A stretch of 64,000 nt of DNA from Streptosporangium violaceochromogenes (GCF_014654615.1 NZ_BNBB01000003.1:186001-250000), one strand, 5' to 3'. Positions 34,961-44,881 are shown, counted from the first letter of the stretch. Notes: generated by a model from the letters alone, not told the origin. Made by a program: numbers and translations.

Positions 34961-35896
34961 ATGCTTGATTTTCGCCGTCTTGTATTGATCTGCGAATTCG
35001 CTCGCCGCGGAAGCATCAGTGCCACCGCCGCCTCTCTCGGCTATAGTCCGTCGGCCGTCTCCCAGCAGCTCGCGGCCCTGGAGAGGGAGACGGGGGCGGC
35101 GCTGCTGGACCGGACCTCCCGCAGCGCGGAGCTGACCGACGCCGGGCGGCGGCTGGTCGAGCACGCCGAGCGGATCCTGTCGATGGTGGAGACCGCGGAG
35201 TCGGATCTGTCCGCCCACGAGGGCACCCCCTCCGGCAGGGTCACCGTCACCGCCTTCCCCACGGCGGCGGTGGCGTTCGCGCCCGCGCTGGCCCGGTCGC
35301 TGCGCCGCCACACCGCGCTGACCCTGCGCATGGGGCAGGCCAGGTCCGGGCGCGGCATGCGCGAGGTCCGCTCGGGCGAGGTGGACATCGCGCTGGTGGA
35401 CGACTGGTACGGCCGCGTGCGCGAGTCGGACACGCTGCGGGTCTTTCCCCTGCTGGACGATCCGCTGGTGCTCGTGGTGCCGCGCAGGCACCGGCTCGCC
35501 TCCCTGGACGAGCCGGTGGACCTGCGCGAGCTGCGCGACGAGCCGTGGATGGCCACCCCCGACGGCGAGCCCTCCCGGATGGCGGTGGACCGCCTGCTGG
35601 CCGAGGTCGGGGGCGCCCAGCCGGTGCCGTGGGAGTTCGAGGGGCTCGGCACCATCCTCGGCCTGGTCGCCAAGGGGATCGGCATCGCGGCCGTTCCCGC
35701 CCTGGCGCTGGCCGCGGGGGTCAGGGGGGTGGTCGTCCGGGAGATCCCGGGCGATCCGGTCGTCAGGGAGGTCCACGCCGTCGCCCGCGCGTCCAGCGTC
35801 CACCGCCCGGCCGTCTCCGTCACCCTGGGAGCCGTGCACATCGCCGCCCGCCTCCTGGCCGCCGATCTCACCGCGGTCCGGCTTCCGGCCCGGTAG
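34961..35896 (+). CDS. LysR-family transcriptional regulator
   Basis: 311 residues, ribosome site AAGGAAG. The N-terminal winged helix ([39 protein letters not shown]) is followed by a substrate-binding domain ([52 protein letters not shown]). The 98-base gap to the divergent aminotransferase gene would hold the shared regulatory site, so control of that gene is inferred. The gene ends 11 bases before rnhB. Confidence 0.92.
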   Translation: MLDFRRLVLICEFARRGSISATAASLGYSPSAVSQQLAALERETGAALLDRTSRSAELTDAGRRLVEHAERILSMVETAESDLSAHEGTPSGRVTVTAFPTAAVAFAPALARSLRRHTALTLRMGQARSGRGMREVRSGEVDIALVDDWYGRVRESDTLRVFPLLDDPLVLVVPRRHRLASLDEPVDLRELRDEPWMATPDGEPSRMAVDRLLAEVGGAQPVPWEFEGLGTILGLVAKGIGIAAVPALALAAGVRGVVVREIPGDPVVREVHAVARASSVHRPAVSVTLGAVHIAARLLAADLTAVRLPAR

Positions 35897-35907
35897 TGTC
35901 GGCAGGC

Positions 35908-36576
35908 GTGTCCCCCACCTACGCGCTCGAACACCTGCTGTCGGCCGGCGGCTCCAAGCTGGTCGCCGGGGTCGACGAGGTCGGGCGGGGGGCCTGGGCC
36001 GGGCCGGTGGCGGTGTGCGCGGTGGTCACCGACCTGTCGGAGCCGCCGGCGGGCCTGACCGACTCCAAGCTGCTCGCCCCCGCCCGCCGGGCCGCGGTGT
36101 CGGAGGAGGTCACCGCCTGGGCCGCCGGCGTCGGGTACGGCGAGGCCTCGCACGGGGAGATCGACGCGCTCGGCATGACCGAGGCCCTGCGCCGCGCGGC
36201 CGGGCGGGCGCTGGCCGCGCTGCCCGTCCGGCCCGACGTGGTCGTCCTGGACGGCAAGCACGACTATCTGGGGGCGCCCTGGGCGGTCCGCTGTGAGATC
36301 AAGGGCGATCTGTCGTGCGTCTCGGTGGCCGCCGCCTCGGTGGTCGCCAAGGTCCGCCGTGACGGGTACATGGCCTCGATCGGCTTCGAGGAGTACGGCT
36401 TCGCCGCCAACGCCGGCTATCCCTCACCGGTTCACCGCCGGGCCCTGGAGGAGCTCGGCCCGACCCCGCACCACCGGCTCTCCTGGTCTTATCTGGACGA
36501 TCTGCCCCGCTGGCGCCATCTGAAGAAACACCGCGACCCGCTCGCCGGCGAGGGCCAACTCGGTCTTTTCTCCTGA
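35908..36576 (+). CDS. rnhB: Ribonuclease HII
   Basis: Removes ribonucleotides and RNA from RNA-DNA hybrids. 222 residues from GTG 35908 ([18 protein letters not shown]). The active-site Asp/Glu pair is in [15 protein letters not shown], with [16 protein letters not shown] and [13 protein letters not shown] following. It ends with [15 protein letters not shown]. It starts 11 bases after the LysR stop and is probably co-transcribed with it. Confidence 0.95.
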   Translation: MSPTYALEHLLSAGGSKLVAGVDEVGRGAWAGPVAVCAVVTDLSEPPAGLTDSKLLAPARRAAVSEEVTAWAAGVGYGEASHGEIDALGMTEALRRAAGRALAALPVRPDVVVLDGKHDYLGAPWAVRCEIKGDLSCVSVAAASVVAKVRRDGYMASIGFEEYGFAANAGYPSPVHRRALEELGPTPHHRLSWSYLDDLPRWRHLKKHRDPLAGEGQLGLFS

Positions 36577-36652
36577 TTTCGGGTTATATGCTCTTTTTTG
36601 TTTTTAGCCGCGGGTCTTTTTCCTCCTCCCGGGAATCCGGCATCATCGAGAG

Positions 36653-37621
36653 GTGCGCATCGGGATCTTCTTGGTCGCGGCGGGCTTTCCCGGACGGGCC
36701 CCCGGGGAGGTGCTGCGCGACACGGTGGAGGCGATCGTGGCCGCCGAGGAGGCGGGCTTCGACGACGCCTGGATCGCCGAACACCACTTCATGTCGTACG
36801 GCGTGTGCCCGTCGGCGGCGACGCTGGCCGGGGTGGCGCTGGGCCGTACGAGCAGGATCCGGGTGGGGACGGCGGTGAGCGTGCTGTCGGCGCGGCACCC
36901 GGTCGACCTGGCCGAGCAGGCGGCGGTCCTCGACCAGGCGTCCGGCGGGCGGTTCGCCCTCGGGGTGGGGCGGGGCGGGCCGTGGCTGGAGCTGGAGGTG
37001 CTCGGCACGGGCCTGTCCCGGTTCGAGCACGGTTTTCGCGAGGCGCTCGACCTGCTGTGCGCGGCGCTCGGGCAGGACACGGTCTCCGCCGACGGGGAGT
37101 TCTTCCGGTTCAGGAAGGTGCCGATGGTCCCGGCGGTCAGGCTCCGGCCGTTCGTGGCGTGCACCTCGGCCGGGACGGTGGCGCTGGCCTCCGAGCGGGG
37201 CCTGCCGATGCTGCTGGGCATGCACGTCGGCGACGACGGCCGGACGGAGATGCTGCGCTCTTACGGCCGTGACGACCCCGGCCACGTGGCCGCGGCGGTG
37301 GGGTACGTGGCCGACTCCACGGAGGAGGCCGTGCGGGAGCTGCGGAGCAGCATGCCGGCGTGGCTGGGACCCGGCCTGGCGGGGTACGTGCCCGTGGACG
37401 GGCGCGCCACGACGCGGCGCGACGTCGCCGCGTACGTGGACTTTCTCTGCGCCACCCACCCGGTCGGCTCGGCCGATCTGTGCGTGGAGCGGATCGAGAG
37501 GACCGCCGCCGGGACGGGTCTGCGGCACATGATGCTCATGGTCGAGGGTGCGGGCCGGCAGGCCCGCACCCTGGAGAACATCAGGAGACTCGGGGCCGAG
37601 GTTCTGCCCCGGATCCGCTAG
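36653..37621 (+). CDS. LLM-class (luciferase-like, probably F420-dependent) oxidoreductase
   Basis: 322 residues from GTG 36653. TIM-barrel features are FDDAWIAEHHFMSYGVCPSAATLAGVALGRTSRIRVGTAVSVLSARHPVDLAEQAAVLDQASGGRFALGVGRGG. Actinomycetes use many such enzymes with F420 or FMN, and the substrate is unknown. Its TAG stop overlaps the CTA (TAG on the other strand) of the convergent SCO5389-family gene in the tetranucleotide CTAG. Confidence 0.9.
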   Translation: MRIGIFLVAAGFPGRAPGEVLRDTVEAIVAAEEAGFDDAWIAEHHFMSYGVCPSAATLAGVALGRTSRIRVGTAVSVLSARHPVDLAEQAAVLDQASGGRFALGVGRGGPWLELEVLGTGLSRFEHGFREALDLLCAALGQDTVSADGEFFRFRKVPMVPAVRLRPFVACTSAGTVALASERGLPMLLGMHVGDDGRTEMLRSYGRDDPGHVAAAVGYVADSTEEAVRELRSSMPAWLGPGLAGYVPVDGRATTRRDVAAYVDFLCATHPVGSADLCVERIERTAAGTGLRHMMLMVEGAGRQARTLENIRRLGAEVLPRIR

Positions 37622-38004
37622 CAGTCGACGAACTCCGGACGCTGGTTGAGGATCTGGGACCGGGCGGTGACGAACTCCGCGTGGGCCTTGACCGCAGACG
37701 GGTCGAAGACCGCCACACGGTGGCAGTTCTGGAAGGCCAGCCTCACGTTGAAGTGGCGTTCCAGGGCGCCGCGCATGGCGTCACTGGCCAGGCAGCGCAG
37801 GAGCTGGCCCCGGGCGGTCTCGTCCGGCGGGGGAACGGTGTTGTCGGCGAACTCGGCGCCGGTGCGGTCGCGTTGTTCCACGAGATCACTGATCACCGAC
37901 CACGCGTACGGCAGGGAGTCGCGAACACAGGCGACAAAAGCCGCGTCATCCACATCTCCGGCCTTTGCCTGGTCGAGCAGGTCGTTCGGAACGGTCAGCG
38001 ACAT
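37618..38004 (-). CDS. SCO5389-family protein
   Basis: 128 residues from ATG 38004 (MSLTVPNDLLDQAKAG), with GAGAGGAGAGC upstream. The conserved core is AFVACVRDSLPYAWSVISDLV, NTVPPPDETARGQLLRCLASDAMRGALERHFNVRLAFQNCHRVAVF, and the ending is LNQRPEFVDC. The family is confined to actinomycetes and its role is unknown. It lies directly downstream of the CooC-like ATPase gene, though about 60 bases separate them. Confidence 0.88.
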   Translation of the reverse strand: MSLTVPNDLLDQAKAGDVDDAAFVACVRDSLPYAWSVISDLVEQRDRTGAEFADNTVPPPDETARGQLLRCLASDAMRGALERHFNVRLAFQNCHRVAVFDPSAVKAHAEFVTARSQILNQRPEFVDC

Positions 38005-38067
38005 ACTGCGCTCTCCTCTCAAAAAAGGGATCTTTCAGACAGTAGATGCGGGTCGACGGCCCTCCAT

Positions 38068-39030
38068 CTAGCGCGAAAGGGACACTCGTGTGGGCCCGTA
38101 GACGAAGTCGGGGTCGATCTGGGCGGACAGATCCTCGCCCACCGCCCTGTTCGCCCACGCCCGGGCGTTGCGCAGGTGGAACTCCTCGGCCTGCCGCCCG
38201 AAGCGGGCCCAGTCCTTGGGCTGGGCGTCCAGACGGCCCAGCAGCCGCGCCAGCGCCGAAAGGACGTCGGGCTCCAGGTCCTCAAGCGTCAGCGGCCGGC
38301 CCTGCTCCATCGCGCGCACCGCGGCCGAGTGGCCCACGCAGGCCAGCAGGTCGTCGCCCACGTGCTCGCGCAGGAAGGCCACGTCGGCCGGGCCGTGCAC
38401 CTTGTTGCCGACCACCGCGAGCGCCACCCCGTGCCCGGCGGCGTAGTCGCGGTACTGGTGGTACACCCCCACCCCCTGCCGGGTCGGCTCGGCGACCAGG
38501 AAGGTCACGTCGAACCGGGTGAACAGCCCGGAGGCGAAGGAGTCGGCGCCGGCGGTCATGTCGGTCACCACGTACTCGCCGGGGCCGTCGACCAGGTGGT
38601 TGAGATAGAGTTCCACGGCGCCGATCTTGGAGTGGTAGCAGGCCACGCCCAGGTCGTCGTCGGCGAACGGGCCGGTGACCATCAGGCGCGGCCCGGCGGG
38701 CACGGTCACGGCGAAGCGGGTGTGGATCGGGTCGTCGGCCTCCGTCAGCGACAGCAGGCGCGAACCCCGGCCGGGCGGGGTGGTCTTGACCATGGTCTCG
38801 GCCGAGGCGATCCGGGGGTTGTCACCGCGCAGATACTCCTTGATCTCGGTCAGATGGGCCCCCATCGGGGGCGGCTGCCCGTCGTCGAGGCCGAGCGCCA
38901 GGCCCAGGTGCTGGTTGATGTCGGCGTCGATCGCGACGACCGGCCCGCCGTGGCGGGCGGTGTATCGGGCGAACAGTGCCGACATCGTGGTCTTGCCGCT
39001 GCCGCCCTTGCCAACGAATGCCACCCTCAC
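38068..39030 (-). CDS. CooC/MinD-like ATPase
   Basis: 320 residues from GTG 39030 (VRVAFVGKGGSGKTTMSALFARY); the ATG at 39060 is less likely because an operator-like sequence overlaps it. It has the deviant Walker A with signature Lys (GKGGSGKTT), VVAIDADINQHLGLALG, YVVTDMTAGADSFASGLFTRFD and VAEPTRQGVGVYHQY. CooC proteins load nickel into CO dehydrogenase, but no such enzyme is in this window, so the client is unknown. It ends VYGPTRVSLSR. Confidence 0.88.
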   Translation of the reverse strand: MRVAFVGKGGSGKTTMSALFARYTARHGGPVVAIDADINQHLGLALGLDDGQPPPMGAHLTEIKEYLRGDNPRIASAETMVKTTPPGRGSRLLSLTEADDPIHTRFAVTVPAGPRLMVTGPFADDDLGVACYHSKIGAVELYLNHLVDGPGEYVVTDMTAGADSFASGLFTRFDVTFLVAEPTRQGVGVYHQYRDYAAGHGVALAVVGNKVHGPADVAFLREHVGDDLLACVGHSAAVRAMEQGRPLTLEDLEPDVLSALARLLGRLDAQPKDWARFGRQAEEFHLRNARAWANRAVGEDLSAQIDPDFVYGPTRVSLSR

Positions 39031-39050
39031 GAGCCGATCCAATCTGGTGA

Positions 39051-39085
39051 TGAAAATCATTGCAACATCTGGGAGTGATTATCAT
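39051..39085 (-). promoter_or_regulatory. Promoter and Zur/Fur- or ArsR-like operator of the CooC-like gene
   Basis: TGAAAATCATTGCA (39051-39064) is an imperfect palindrome resembling actinobacterial Zur/Fur boxes. TGATTATCAT (39076-39085) lies 11 bases beyond it and, on the minus strand, contains GATAAT, a possible -10 box. The second element shares GATTATCAT with the operator of the ArsR gene near 49630. Confidence 0.5.
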
Positions 39086-39337
39086 GCCACGCCCGGCGGG
39101 CGTCCGTACCGGATACAAGAGGGAAACGTACGGGGCCGACCGGCGGCGGCGTGCCTATATGGCAAGAAAAGCCGCATAACCTCTGCCCCCGCGCGCGGCG
39201 CCAGACGGGGCGTGACCACTTCCGGCCACGCCGGGCCGCGCGTCCGACCCCGCGCGCGGCGCGGGGAGCGCCTCGCACGGGACAGGGACGGAGGTGACGC
39301 GGCGCGTACCGGGTCCCGGCGGAGACCCGGGAGCCGG

Positions 39338-40237
39338 TCAGTCGCGCGCCTGCCGCAGCCCCCACCGGCGGCGCAGGGCGCCGTCGGCCGTCTCGAACAG
39401 CAGGTCGATCCCGATGCCGATCACCAAGATCACAATCATCGTGGCGAGCAGGCCCGCCGAGTCGGCGAGCTCGCGGTCGTAGTAGAGCCGCTCGCCCAGC
39501 GACGACTGGTGGGCGATGATGACCACCAGCTCGCCGGCCATCAGGGAGCGCCAGGCGAAGGCCCAGCCCTGCTTGAGCCCCGCCAGGAACGACGGCAGCG
39601 ACGCGGGCAGGATCACGTGGAGGTAGAGCCGCAGGCGGCGGAACCCGAGCACGTGGCCGGCGCGCAGCAGGATCGGCGGGGTGTAGTCCACCCCGGCGAT
39701 GAGACCGTTGGCGATGGACGGCGCCGCGCCGAGGATGACCACGAAGGTGATCGCGCTCTCGGTCAGCCCGAACAGCAGGATGGCCAGCGGGAACCAGGCG
39801 ATCGACGGCATCGTCTGCAGGCCGGTGATCAGCGAGCCGAACGCGGCCCGCAGCACCCTGACCCGGGAGACCAGGGCGCCCACGACCAGCCCGGCCAGCA
39901 CCGACACGGCGAAGCCGGTGACCGCGCGCCGCATCGTCACCGCGACGGCCTGCCAGTACTCAGGGGTGGACAGGCGCTCGCCGAGCGTGCCGAAGGTCTC
40001 GGCGGGACCGGCGAAGACGTACTCGGGCCATCGGCCGCTCCACACCACGCCCTGCCAGAGGGCCAGCACGATGCCGGCCGCCAGGAGCATCGGCCAGAGC
40101 CTGCCCCAGACCCCGCTCCAGAGGCGGCCCGCCGGCCGCCCGGCCGCGCCGCCCAGTTCGAGGGCGTCGAGGCCGGCGATCTGCCGCGCGTGGACGTCGG
40201 GGGCCTTCTCGGCGGAGGTCGTCCGGTCAGCGGCCAT
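39338..40237 (-). CDS. ABC transporter permease, SsuC/TauC type
   Basis: 299 residues with about six membrane helices (LLAAGIVLALWQGVVWSG, AVSVLAGLVVGALVSRV, MIVILVIGIGIDLLF and others). The EAA loop for the ATPase is around PASLPSFLAGLKQGWAFAWRSLMAGEL. It forms an operon with the ATPase and binding protein upstream and starts 11 bases inside the ATPase gene. It is of the nitrate/sulfonate/taurine class. Confidence 0.9.
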   Translation of the reverse strand: MAADRTTSAEKAPDVHARQIAGLDALELGGAAGRPAGRLWSGVWGRLWPMLLAAGIVLALWQGVVWSGRWPEYVFAGPAETFGTLGERLSTPEYWQAVAVTMRRAVTGFAVSVLAGLVVGALVSRVRVLRAAFGSLITGLQTMPSIAWFPLAILLFGLTESAITFVVILGAAPSIANGLIAGVDYTPPILLRAGHVLGFRRLRLYLHVILPASLPSFLAGLKQGWAFAWRSLMAGELVVIIAHQSSLGERLYYDRELADSAGLLATMIVILVIGIGIDLLFETADGALRRRWGLRQARD

Positions 40238-41018
40238 GGCGGAGAACCTCCTGACGCAGCCGCTCGGTGACGGTGGAGGCGAGCCCGGCCACCGCCGGGG
40301 AGTCGATCACGCGGGGCCGCCCGATCCCGACCGGGAAGTCCTCGGCCACCCGGCCCGGCCGGCTGCTCAGCAGGACCACCCGGTCGCCGAGCCGTACGGC
40401 CTCGCGGACGTTGTGGGTGACGAACAGGACGCTGAGCCCGCGCTCCCGCCAGATCCGCTCCAGCTCGTCGTGGAGCAGGTCGCGGGTCATCGCGTCCAGC
40501 GCGCCGAAGGGCTCGTCCATCAGCAGCACGTCCGCCTCCTGGGCGAGCGCGCGGGCCAGGGAGACCCGCTGGCGCATGCCCCCCGACAGCTCGTGGGGGC
40601 GCCTGGCGCCGAACCCGCCGAGGTGGACGATCTCCAGGAGCTCCGCGGCCCTCGCGCGCCGTTCCTTCCTGGCCACGCCCCGCACCCGCAGCGCCATCTC
40701 GACGTTGGCCGAGACGGTGAGCCAGGGGAACAGCGCCGGCTCCTGGAACATCATGGCGATCTTCCCGCCGCGGGTGTCGATCCGTCCGGCCGTCGGCCGG
40801 TCCAGCCCGGCGACCAGCGACAGCAGCGTGCTCTTGCCGCAGCCGGAGGCGCCGAGCAGGCTGACGAACTCGCCCCGCCGGACGGAGAGCGAGACGTCGT
40901 CCAGGGCGGGCACCGCGTTCCGGCCCTGGCCGTAGGTCTTGGAGACGCCGTCCAGCAGGACCGAGGGCTGGTCGTCCCCGGTCTCGCCGGCCGTCCGCTC
41001 CGTGAGCGGAGCTGTCAT
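40227..41018 (-). CDS. ABC transporter ATPase, SsuB/TauB type
   Basis: 263 residues: Walker A GASGCGKST, Q-loop MMFQEPALFPWL, signature LSGGMRQRVSLARAL, Walker B LLMDEPFGALD, and switch His FVTHNVREAV. PALFPWL and GALDAMTRDLL are typical of the nitrate/sulfonate/taurine subfamily. It energises uptake by the adjoining permease. Confidence 0.94.
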   Translation of the reverse strand: MTAPLTERTAGETGDDQPSVLLDGVSKTYGQGRNAVPALDDVSLSVRRGEFVSLLGASGCGKSTLLSLVAGLDRPTAGRIDTRGGKIAMMFQEPALFPWLTVSANVEMALRVRGVARKERRARAAELLEIVHLGGFGARRPHELSGGMRQRVSLARALAQEADVLLMDEPFGALDAMTRDLLHDELERIWRERGLSVLFVTHNVREAVRLGDRVVLLSSRPGRVAEDFPVGIGRPRVIDSPAVAGLASTVTERLRQEVLRHGR

Positions 41019-41048
41019 GTGCCCTCCCGGTGGTTCGTCGCTCCGGCC

Positions 41049-42104
41049 TTATCCGCCGGCCACCTCCGCCTGGCCCCTGGCCTTGAGGATCGCGTTGAGG
41101 GGCGTGAGGTCGTAGATGCCGGTGAGGTCGACCGGCTCCAGCAGCCCGGCCTTGACCGCGTGGTCGGCGCTGGCGGTCAGCGAGGAGGCGATCGGGTCGT
41201 TGGTGAAGGTGATGTTGCCGAAGGCGCGGTCCAGGACCTCCCGCGTGAGCGGCTTGCCGCTCAGCCTTCCCAGCGCGGTGTTCACGGTCTTGGCGGCGTC
41301 GGCGGGGTCGGCGCCGATGGCGGCGTTGGCCGCGACGTGCCCTTCCAGGAGCCGCCTCACCGTGTCGGGGTGTTCGTCGGCGAACTCCCGGCGGACGATC
41401 AGGTGCGTGATCACGAACTGCCTGCCGGGCCAGAGGTCGCGCTCGTCGACGAGGACCTTGCCCTTGCCCTCCAGGACCAGGCGGCTGGCGAACGGCTCGG
41501 GCACCCAGGCGCCGTCGACGTCGCCGGTGGCGAAGGTCTGCAGGGTCTGGGAGTTCTCCTGCGGGACGATGTGGACGTCGCCGCCGCCCTTGGTGTCGGT
41601 CCGCAGGCCCTTCTCTCCCAGCCAGTGGCGCAGGGCGACGTCCTGGGTGTTGCCGAGCTGCGGTGTGGCGATCTTCTTGCCCCTGAGCCCCTCGGCGTCG
41701 TCGATGCCGGGCTTGACGACCAGGAAGACGCCTCCGGAGGCCGCCCCGGCGATGATCTTGATCGCCTTGCCCTTCGACTTGGCCCAGGCGTTGACGGCCG
41801 GGTTGGGGCCGATGTAGGTGGCGTCGACCGCGCCGGAGAAGACCGCCTCGATCGCGGCGGGGCCGGCGTTGAAGGTGCTGGTGGTGAGCTTGGTGGCGCC
41901 CAGGTGCCTGGCGAACAGGCCTTTTTCGACGCCGACCAGCGCGGTGGCGTGGGTGATGTTCGGGAAGTATCCGAGCCGCAGCTCCGCCGGTCCGCCGTCC
42001 GGGCCCGCGCCGCCCGCCGTCCCCGAGCTCCCGCAGGCGGTCGTCGCGGCCGTGAGCGCCAGTACGGCGAGCGCCACCACCCTGCGAACCCCGCGAGCGT
42101 TCAT
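41049..42104 (-). CDS. ABC transporter substrate-binding lipoprotein (SsuA/TauA type)
   Basis: 351 residues. The lipoprotein signal is VVALAVLALTAATTAC, with Cys as the lipid anchor. The mature protein starts the family fold at LRLGYFPNITHATALVGVEKGLFA and continues GPAAIEAVFSGAVDATYIGPNPAVNAW and TFATGDVDGAWVPEPFASRL. The most likely substrate is an aliphatic sulfonate or sulfate ester, inferred from the family only. It is the first gene of the operon. The AT-rich leader contains the near-palindrome acttaataagt (42123-42133). Confidence 0.92.
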   Translation of the reverse strand: MNARGVRRVVALAVLALTAATTACGSSGTAGGAGPDGGPAELRLGYFPNITHATALVGVEKGLFARHLGATKLTTSTFNAGPAAIEAVFSGAVDATYIGPNPAVNAWAKSKGKAIKIIAGAASGGVFLVVKPGIDDAEGLRGKKIATPQLGNTQDVALRHWLGEKGLRTDTKGGGDVHIVPQENSQTLQTFATGDVDGAWVPEPFASRLVLEGKGKVLVDERDLWPGRQFVITHLIVRREFADEHPDTVRRLLEGHVAANAAIGADPADAAKTVNTALGRLSGKPLTREVLDRAFGNITFTNDPIASSLTASADHAVKAGLLEPVDLTGIYDLTPLNAILKARGQAEVAGG

Positions 42105-42376
42105 GTCTACTCCCTAATTCCTACTTAATAAGTCGGTTAGGTGTATATAAAGTGCCGGCCGGGGCACGTGTCAAGCCTGATGTGTCGGTGAAGACCCGCT
42201 GTTACCGCTTTGTGTTCTTCTGTGCGGTCGTGGTGACGGGACGCCGCGGTGAGGTCGGATCCGGTGCGGTCTGCTCTGTGTTCTTCTGGGCGGTCATGAT
42301 GACCGCTGCGGGAACGGGCGCCCGTTTTCCGGTGCGCCCGTGGTCCTTCCCGGACTCCCGCCGGGTATGTCTCGCG

Positions 42377-43750
42377 TCAGCCGCAGACGGCGTCCAGGTT
42401 GACGGGCCTGCTCCCGGGACGCCGGTGGGCGTTGTGAGAGGGAGCGGACGTGGCGGAGGACACATCCGCCGACCTCGCCAGGACCGAGGTGACCCGCCTC
42501 TTGATCAGGCCGTAGTCGGGGTTGCCGGTGTCGATCAGCGGCGGGACGAACTGGAAACTGCGGATCGTGGAGCCCTTCACCCTCTCCGCCAGCTCGATCA
42601 GGTTCGGCAGGAGCTGCCGCGGGATGTCGGTGGAGACCGCGTGCGCCGCGGCGTCGGCCAGCCTCTCGAAGCTCCTGAGCACGGTCACCGGGTCGGCCTG
42701 CTTGGTGACGGCGTTCATCAGGCACTTCTGCCGGCCCATCCGGACGTAGTCGTCGCTGTAGGTGCGCGCCCGGCCGAACCAGAGCGCCTCCTCGCCCGAG
42801 AGCCTGCGGGTGCCGGCCCGGATCAGGCCCTCGTTCTGCCTGCCGTACACGATGGGGTCCTTGACCGTGAGCCTCACCCCGCCCATCGCGTCGATGATCT
42901 TCGCGAAGCCGAACATGTCGACCATCACGTAGTGGCTCACCTCAAGGCCGGTGAAGTCGCCGATCGTCTTCTTCAGCAGCGCCGGTCCGCGCCGGCCCTT
43001 GGGGACACCCGGCACCATGCCCGGATAGTCCTCGGCGTACTGGAAGACCTCGTTGAGCATGCCCGGGGTGTACGGGGGCTCCCCGCCGAAGCCGTAGGGG
43101 AAGCGCTCGCGGGCCGGTCCCTCGGGCATCGGGACGTTCTCCAGGTTTCTGGGCAGGCCGAACAGGACGGTCGCGCCGGTCCTGGTGTCGATGCTGGCCA
43201 CGGTCATGCTGTCGGTGCGCACGCCGGTCCGGTTGGCCGCCGCGTCGGCGCCGATCAGCAGGATGTTGAGCCGCTCGCGCCCCTTCCAGGGGTCCACCGG
43301 GATCGGGGTGGGGCTGGTGACGAAGACCGAGGACACCACGTTCTGCGACACGTAGGCGAGCCGGGCGGTGTAGGCCATCGGGGCGGCGACCAGCGCGCAC
43401 AGCAGTCCGACGGCGAGCGCCGACAGGTAGCGGGCCGGAGCCGACAGCGTTTCCGGCCGGACCAGCCGGTAGGACCGGACGACCACGGCCACCGTGACGG
43501 CGGCGAACAGCAGCGCCCCCAGCGTGAGGCTCCACAGCCAGGCGGGCTGCACGACCAGGGAGAGCAGCTCCGGCCCGCCCGAGACGAGGGCGGCCGTCAC
43601 CGCGGTGACGACGGACACGTAGAACCCCATCAGCAGGGCGCCCGTCACCCGCCGGCCCACCCACAGGTGCGCCAGCCCCCACAGCACGGCGGACCCCAGC
43701 GTGAGCGCCAGGCTCGCTTTCAGACTCAGGCGACTTCCGTTACCGGCCAT
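42377..43750 (-). CDS. LytR-CpsA-Psr (LCP) family protein with a multi-helix N-terminus
   Basis: 457 residues from ATG 43750 (MAGNGSRLSLKASLALTL). Four or five membrane helices occupy residues about 10-150, more than the single helix of classical LCP proteins. The LCP domain follows: LNILLIGADA, VRTDSMTVASID, LFGLPRNLENVP, YVMVDMFGFAKIIDAMGGVRLTV and YSDDYVRMGRQ. LCP enzymes transfer undecaprenyl-linked polymers to peptidoglycan. The arginines and aspartates of the active site appear intact. It ends LDAVCG. Confidence 0.9.
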   Translation of the reverse strand: MAGNGSRLSLKASLALTLGSAVLWGLAHLWVGRRVTGALLMGFYVSVVTAVTAALVSGGPELLSLVVQPAWLWSLTLGALLFAAVTVAVVVRSYRLVRPETLSAPARYLSALAVGLLCALVAAPMAYTARLAYVSQNVVSSVFVTSPTPIPVDPWKGRERLNILLIGADAAANRTGVRTDSMTVASIDTRTGATVLFGLPRNLENVPMPEGPARERFPYGFGGEPPYTPGMLNEVFQYAEDYPGMVPGVPKGRRGPALLKKTIGDFTGLEVSHYVMVDMFGFAKIIDAMGGVRLTVKDPIVYGRQNEGLIRAGTRRLSGEEALWFGRARTYSDDYVRMGRQKCLMNAVTKQADPVTVLRSFERLADAAAHAVSTDIPRQLLPNLIELAERVKGSTIRSFQFVPPLIDTGNPDYGLIKRRVTSVLARSADVSSATSAPSHNAHRRPGSRPVNLDAVCG

Positions 43751-43960
43751 CCGCTCAACATCTCCCGTCCGTCGGCCCTCCCCGTTGCGGGTTAGTAACG
43801 ATTTTCGGGTGAATGAGCTATGTACCCACGCGACGCGCTGAGAAGCGTGGGTCAAGATTGCGTGCGTGGATCCCCCGGCGGCTCCGGAGAGGCCGCACCC
43901 CGCGCGACCGGCGAGAACGCCGGACGGCGGGCTCCGCCGGGCGGTCTCGCCGGCGTGGTC

Positions 43961-44881
43961 TCACCAGTGCGCGGCCCCGGCGAACGAGGTCGGCGCGGGA
44001 CGGTAGCCCAGCCGGTCGCGCGCGGCGGTGATGTCCAGGGTCCGCTCCACGGCGAGGTGACCCGCCGCGTAGCGGGTGAGCCGGGGCGGGCGCGCCCGCC
44101 CGAGCAGCCGGAAGGCGGTCTCCGCGGCGGCGGCGACCGGCTCCGCGAGCGCCCGCGGCAGATAGAACGGCTCGGCGTCGAGACCGCGCTCCCTGAGGAT
44201 CGCCCGCAGCGCGTCGTCCAGGACGACGGGCTCGGCGTCGGTCACGTTGAACACCCCCCGCTCGACCGGGCCGGCCGCGGCGAGCAGGCACGCCCGGACC
44301 AGGTTGTCCACCGAGGTCAGGCTGACCCGCTGCCGTCCGTCCCCCACGGCCACGAGCCTGCGCCCCCGCACCGCCCCCAGGACGCGGGGAAGCAGGGTGG
44401 TGTCCCCCCTGCCGTACACGGCGTGCGGCCGCAGGACGACCGCCCGCGCGGGGACGGCCCGCTCGGCGGCGGCCTTCGAGGCGCCGTAGGCGTTGACGTA
44501 CCGGGCCACCGGCGCCGTCTCCTCGGTGGCCATGACGGTCGGCCGGAACGGGTCGTAGACGCTGGCCGTGCTCACGTGCACGAACCTGGCCCCGGGGAAG
44601 GTCGCGGCGGCGGCGCGGGTGCCGTTCACGTTGGCGGACCAGATCTCCCGCGCGGGCCCCCAGTCGGTGACGCTCCCGGCGCAGTGGATCACCGCGTCCA
44701 CCGCGGGCGTCTCCGGCGCCCCCCGCAGGAGGTCCCAGGAGACGTACGGCGCGCCGCCCACGTGCGCGGGCTCCACCGAGGGCCGCCTGCCGAAGGCGGT
44801 CACCGTCCAGCCCGCGTCCACGGCCGCCCGGCAGACCGCCCCGCCCACGAACCCCGAGGCCCCGGTCACCGCCACCCGCAT
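43961..44881 (-). CDS. NAD(P)-dependent SDR/epimerase, OleD-like
   Basis: 306 residues, ribosome site GAGGGGGC. It has an extended-SDR nucleotide motif GASGFVG, the catalytic YGASK and VHVSTASVYD. The phrase VTDWGPAREIWSANVNGTR resembles the OleD/3-beta-HSD-like group that reduces beta-keto acids. It is the last gene of the five-gene operon, 110 bases after the ligase, across a short tandem repeat. If OleD-like, it would reduce a 2-alkyl-3-ketoacid made by the KAS III gene. The role is inferred. Confidence 0.8.
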   Translation of the reverse strand: MRVAVTGASGFVGGAVCRAAVDAGWTVTAFGRRPSVEPAHVGGAPYVSWDLLRGAPETPAVDAVIHCAGSVTDWGPAREIWSANVNGTRAAAATFPGARFVHVSTASVYDPFRPTVMATEETAPVARYVNAYGASKAAAERAVPARAVVLRPHAVYGRGDTTLLPRVLGAVRGRRLVAVGDGRQRVSLTSVDNLVRACLLAAAGPVERGVFNVTDAEPVVLDDALRAILRERGLDAEPFYLPRALAEPVAAAAETAFRLLGRARPPRLTRYAAGHLAVERTLDITAARDRLGYRPAPTSFAGAAHW

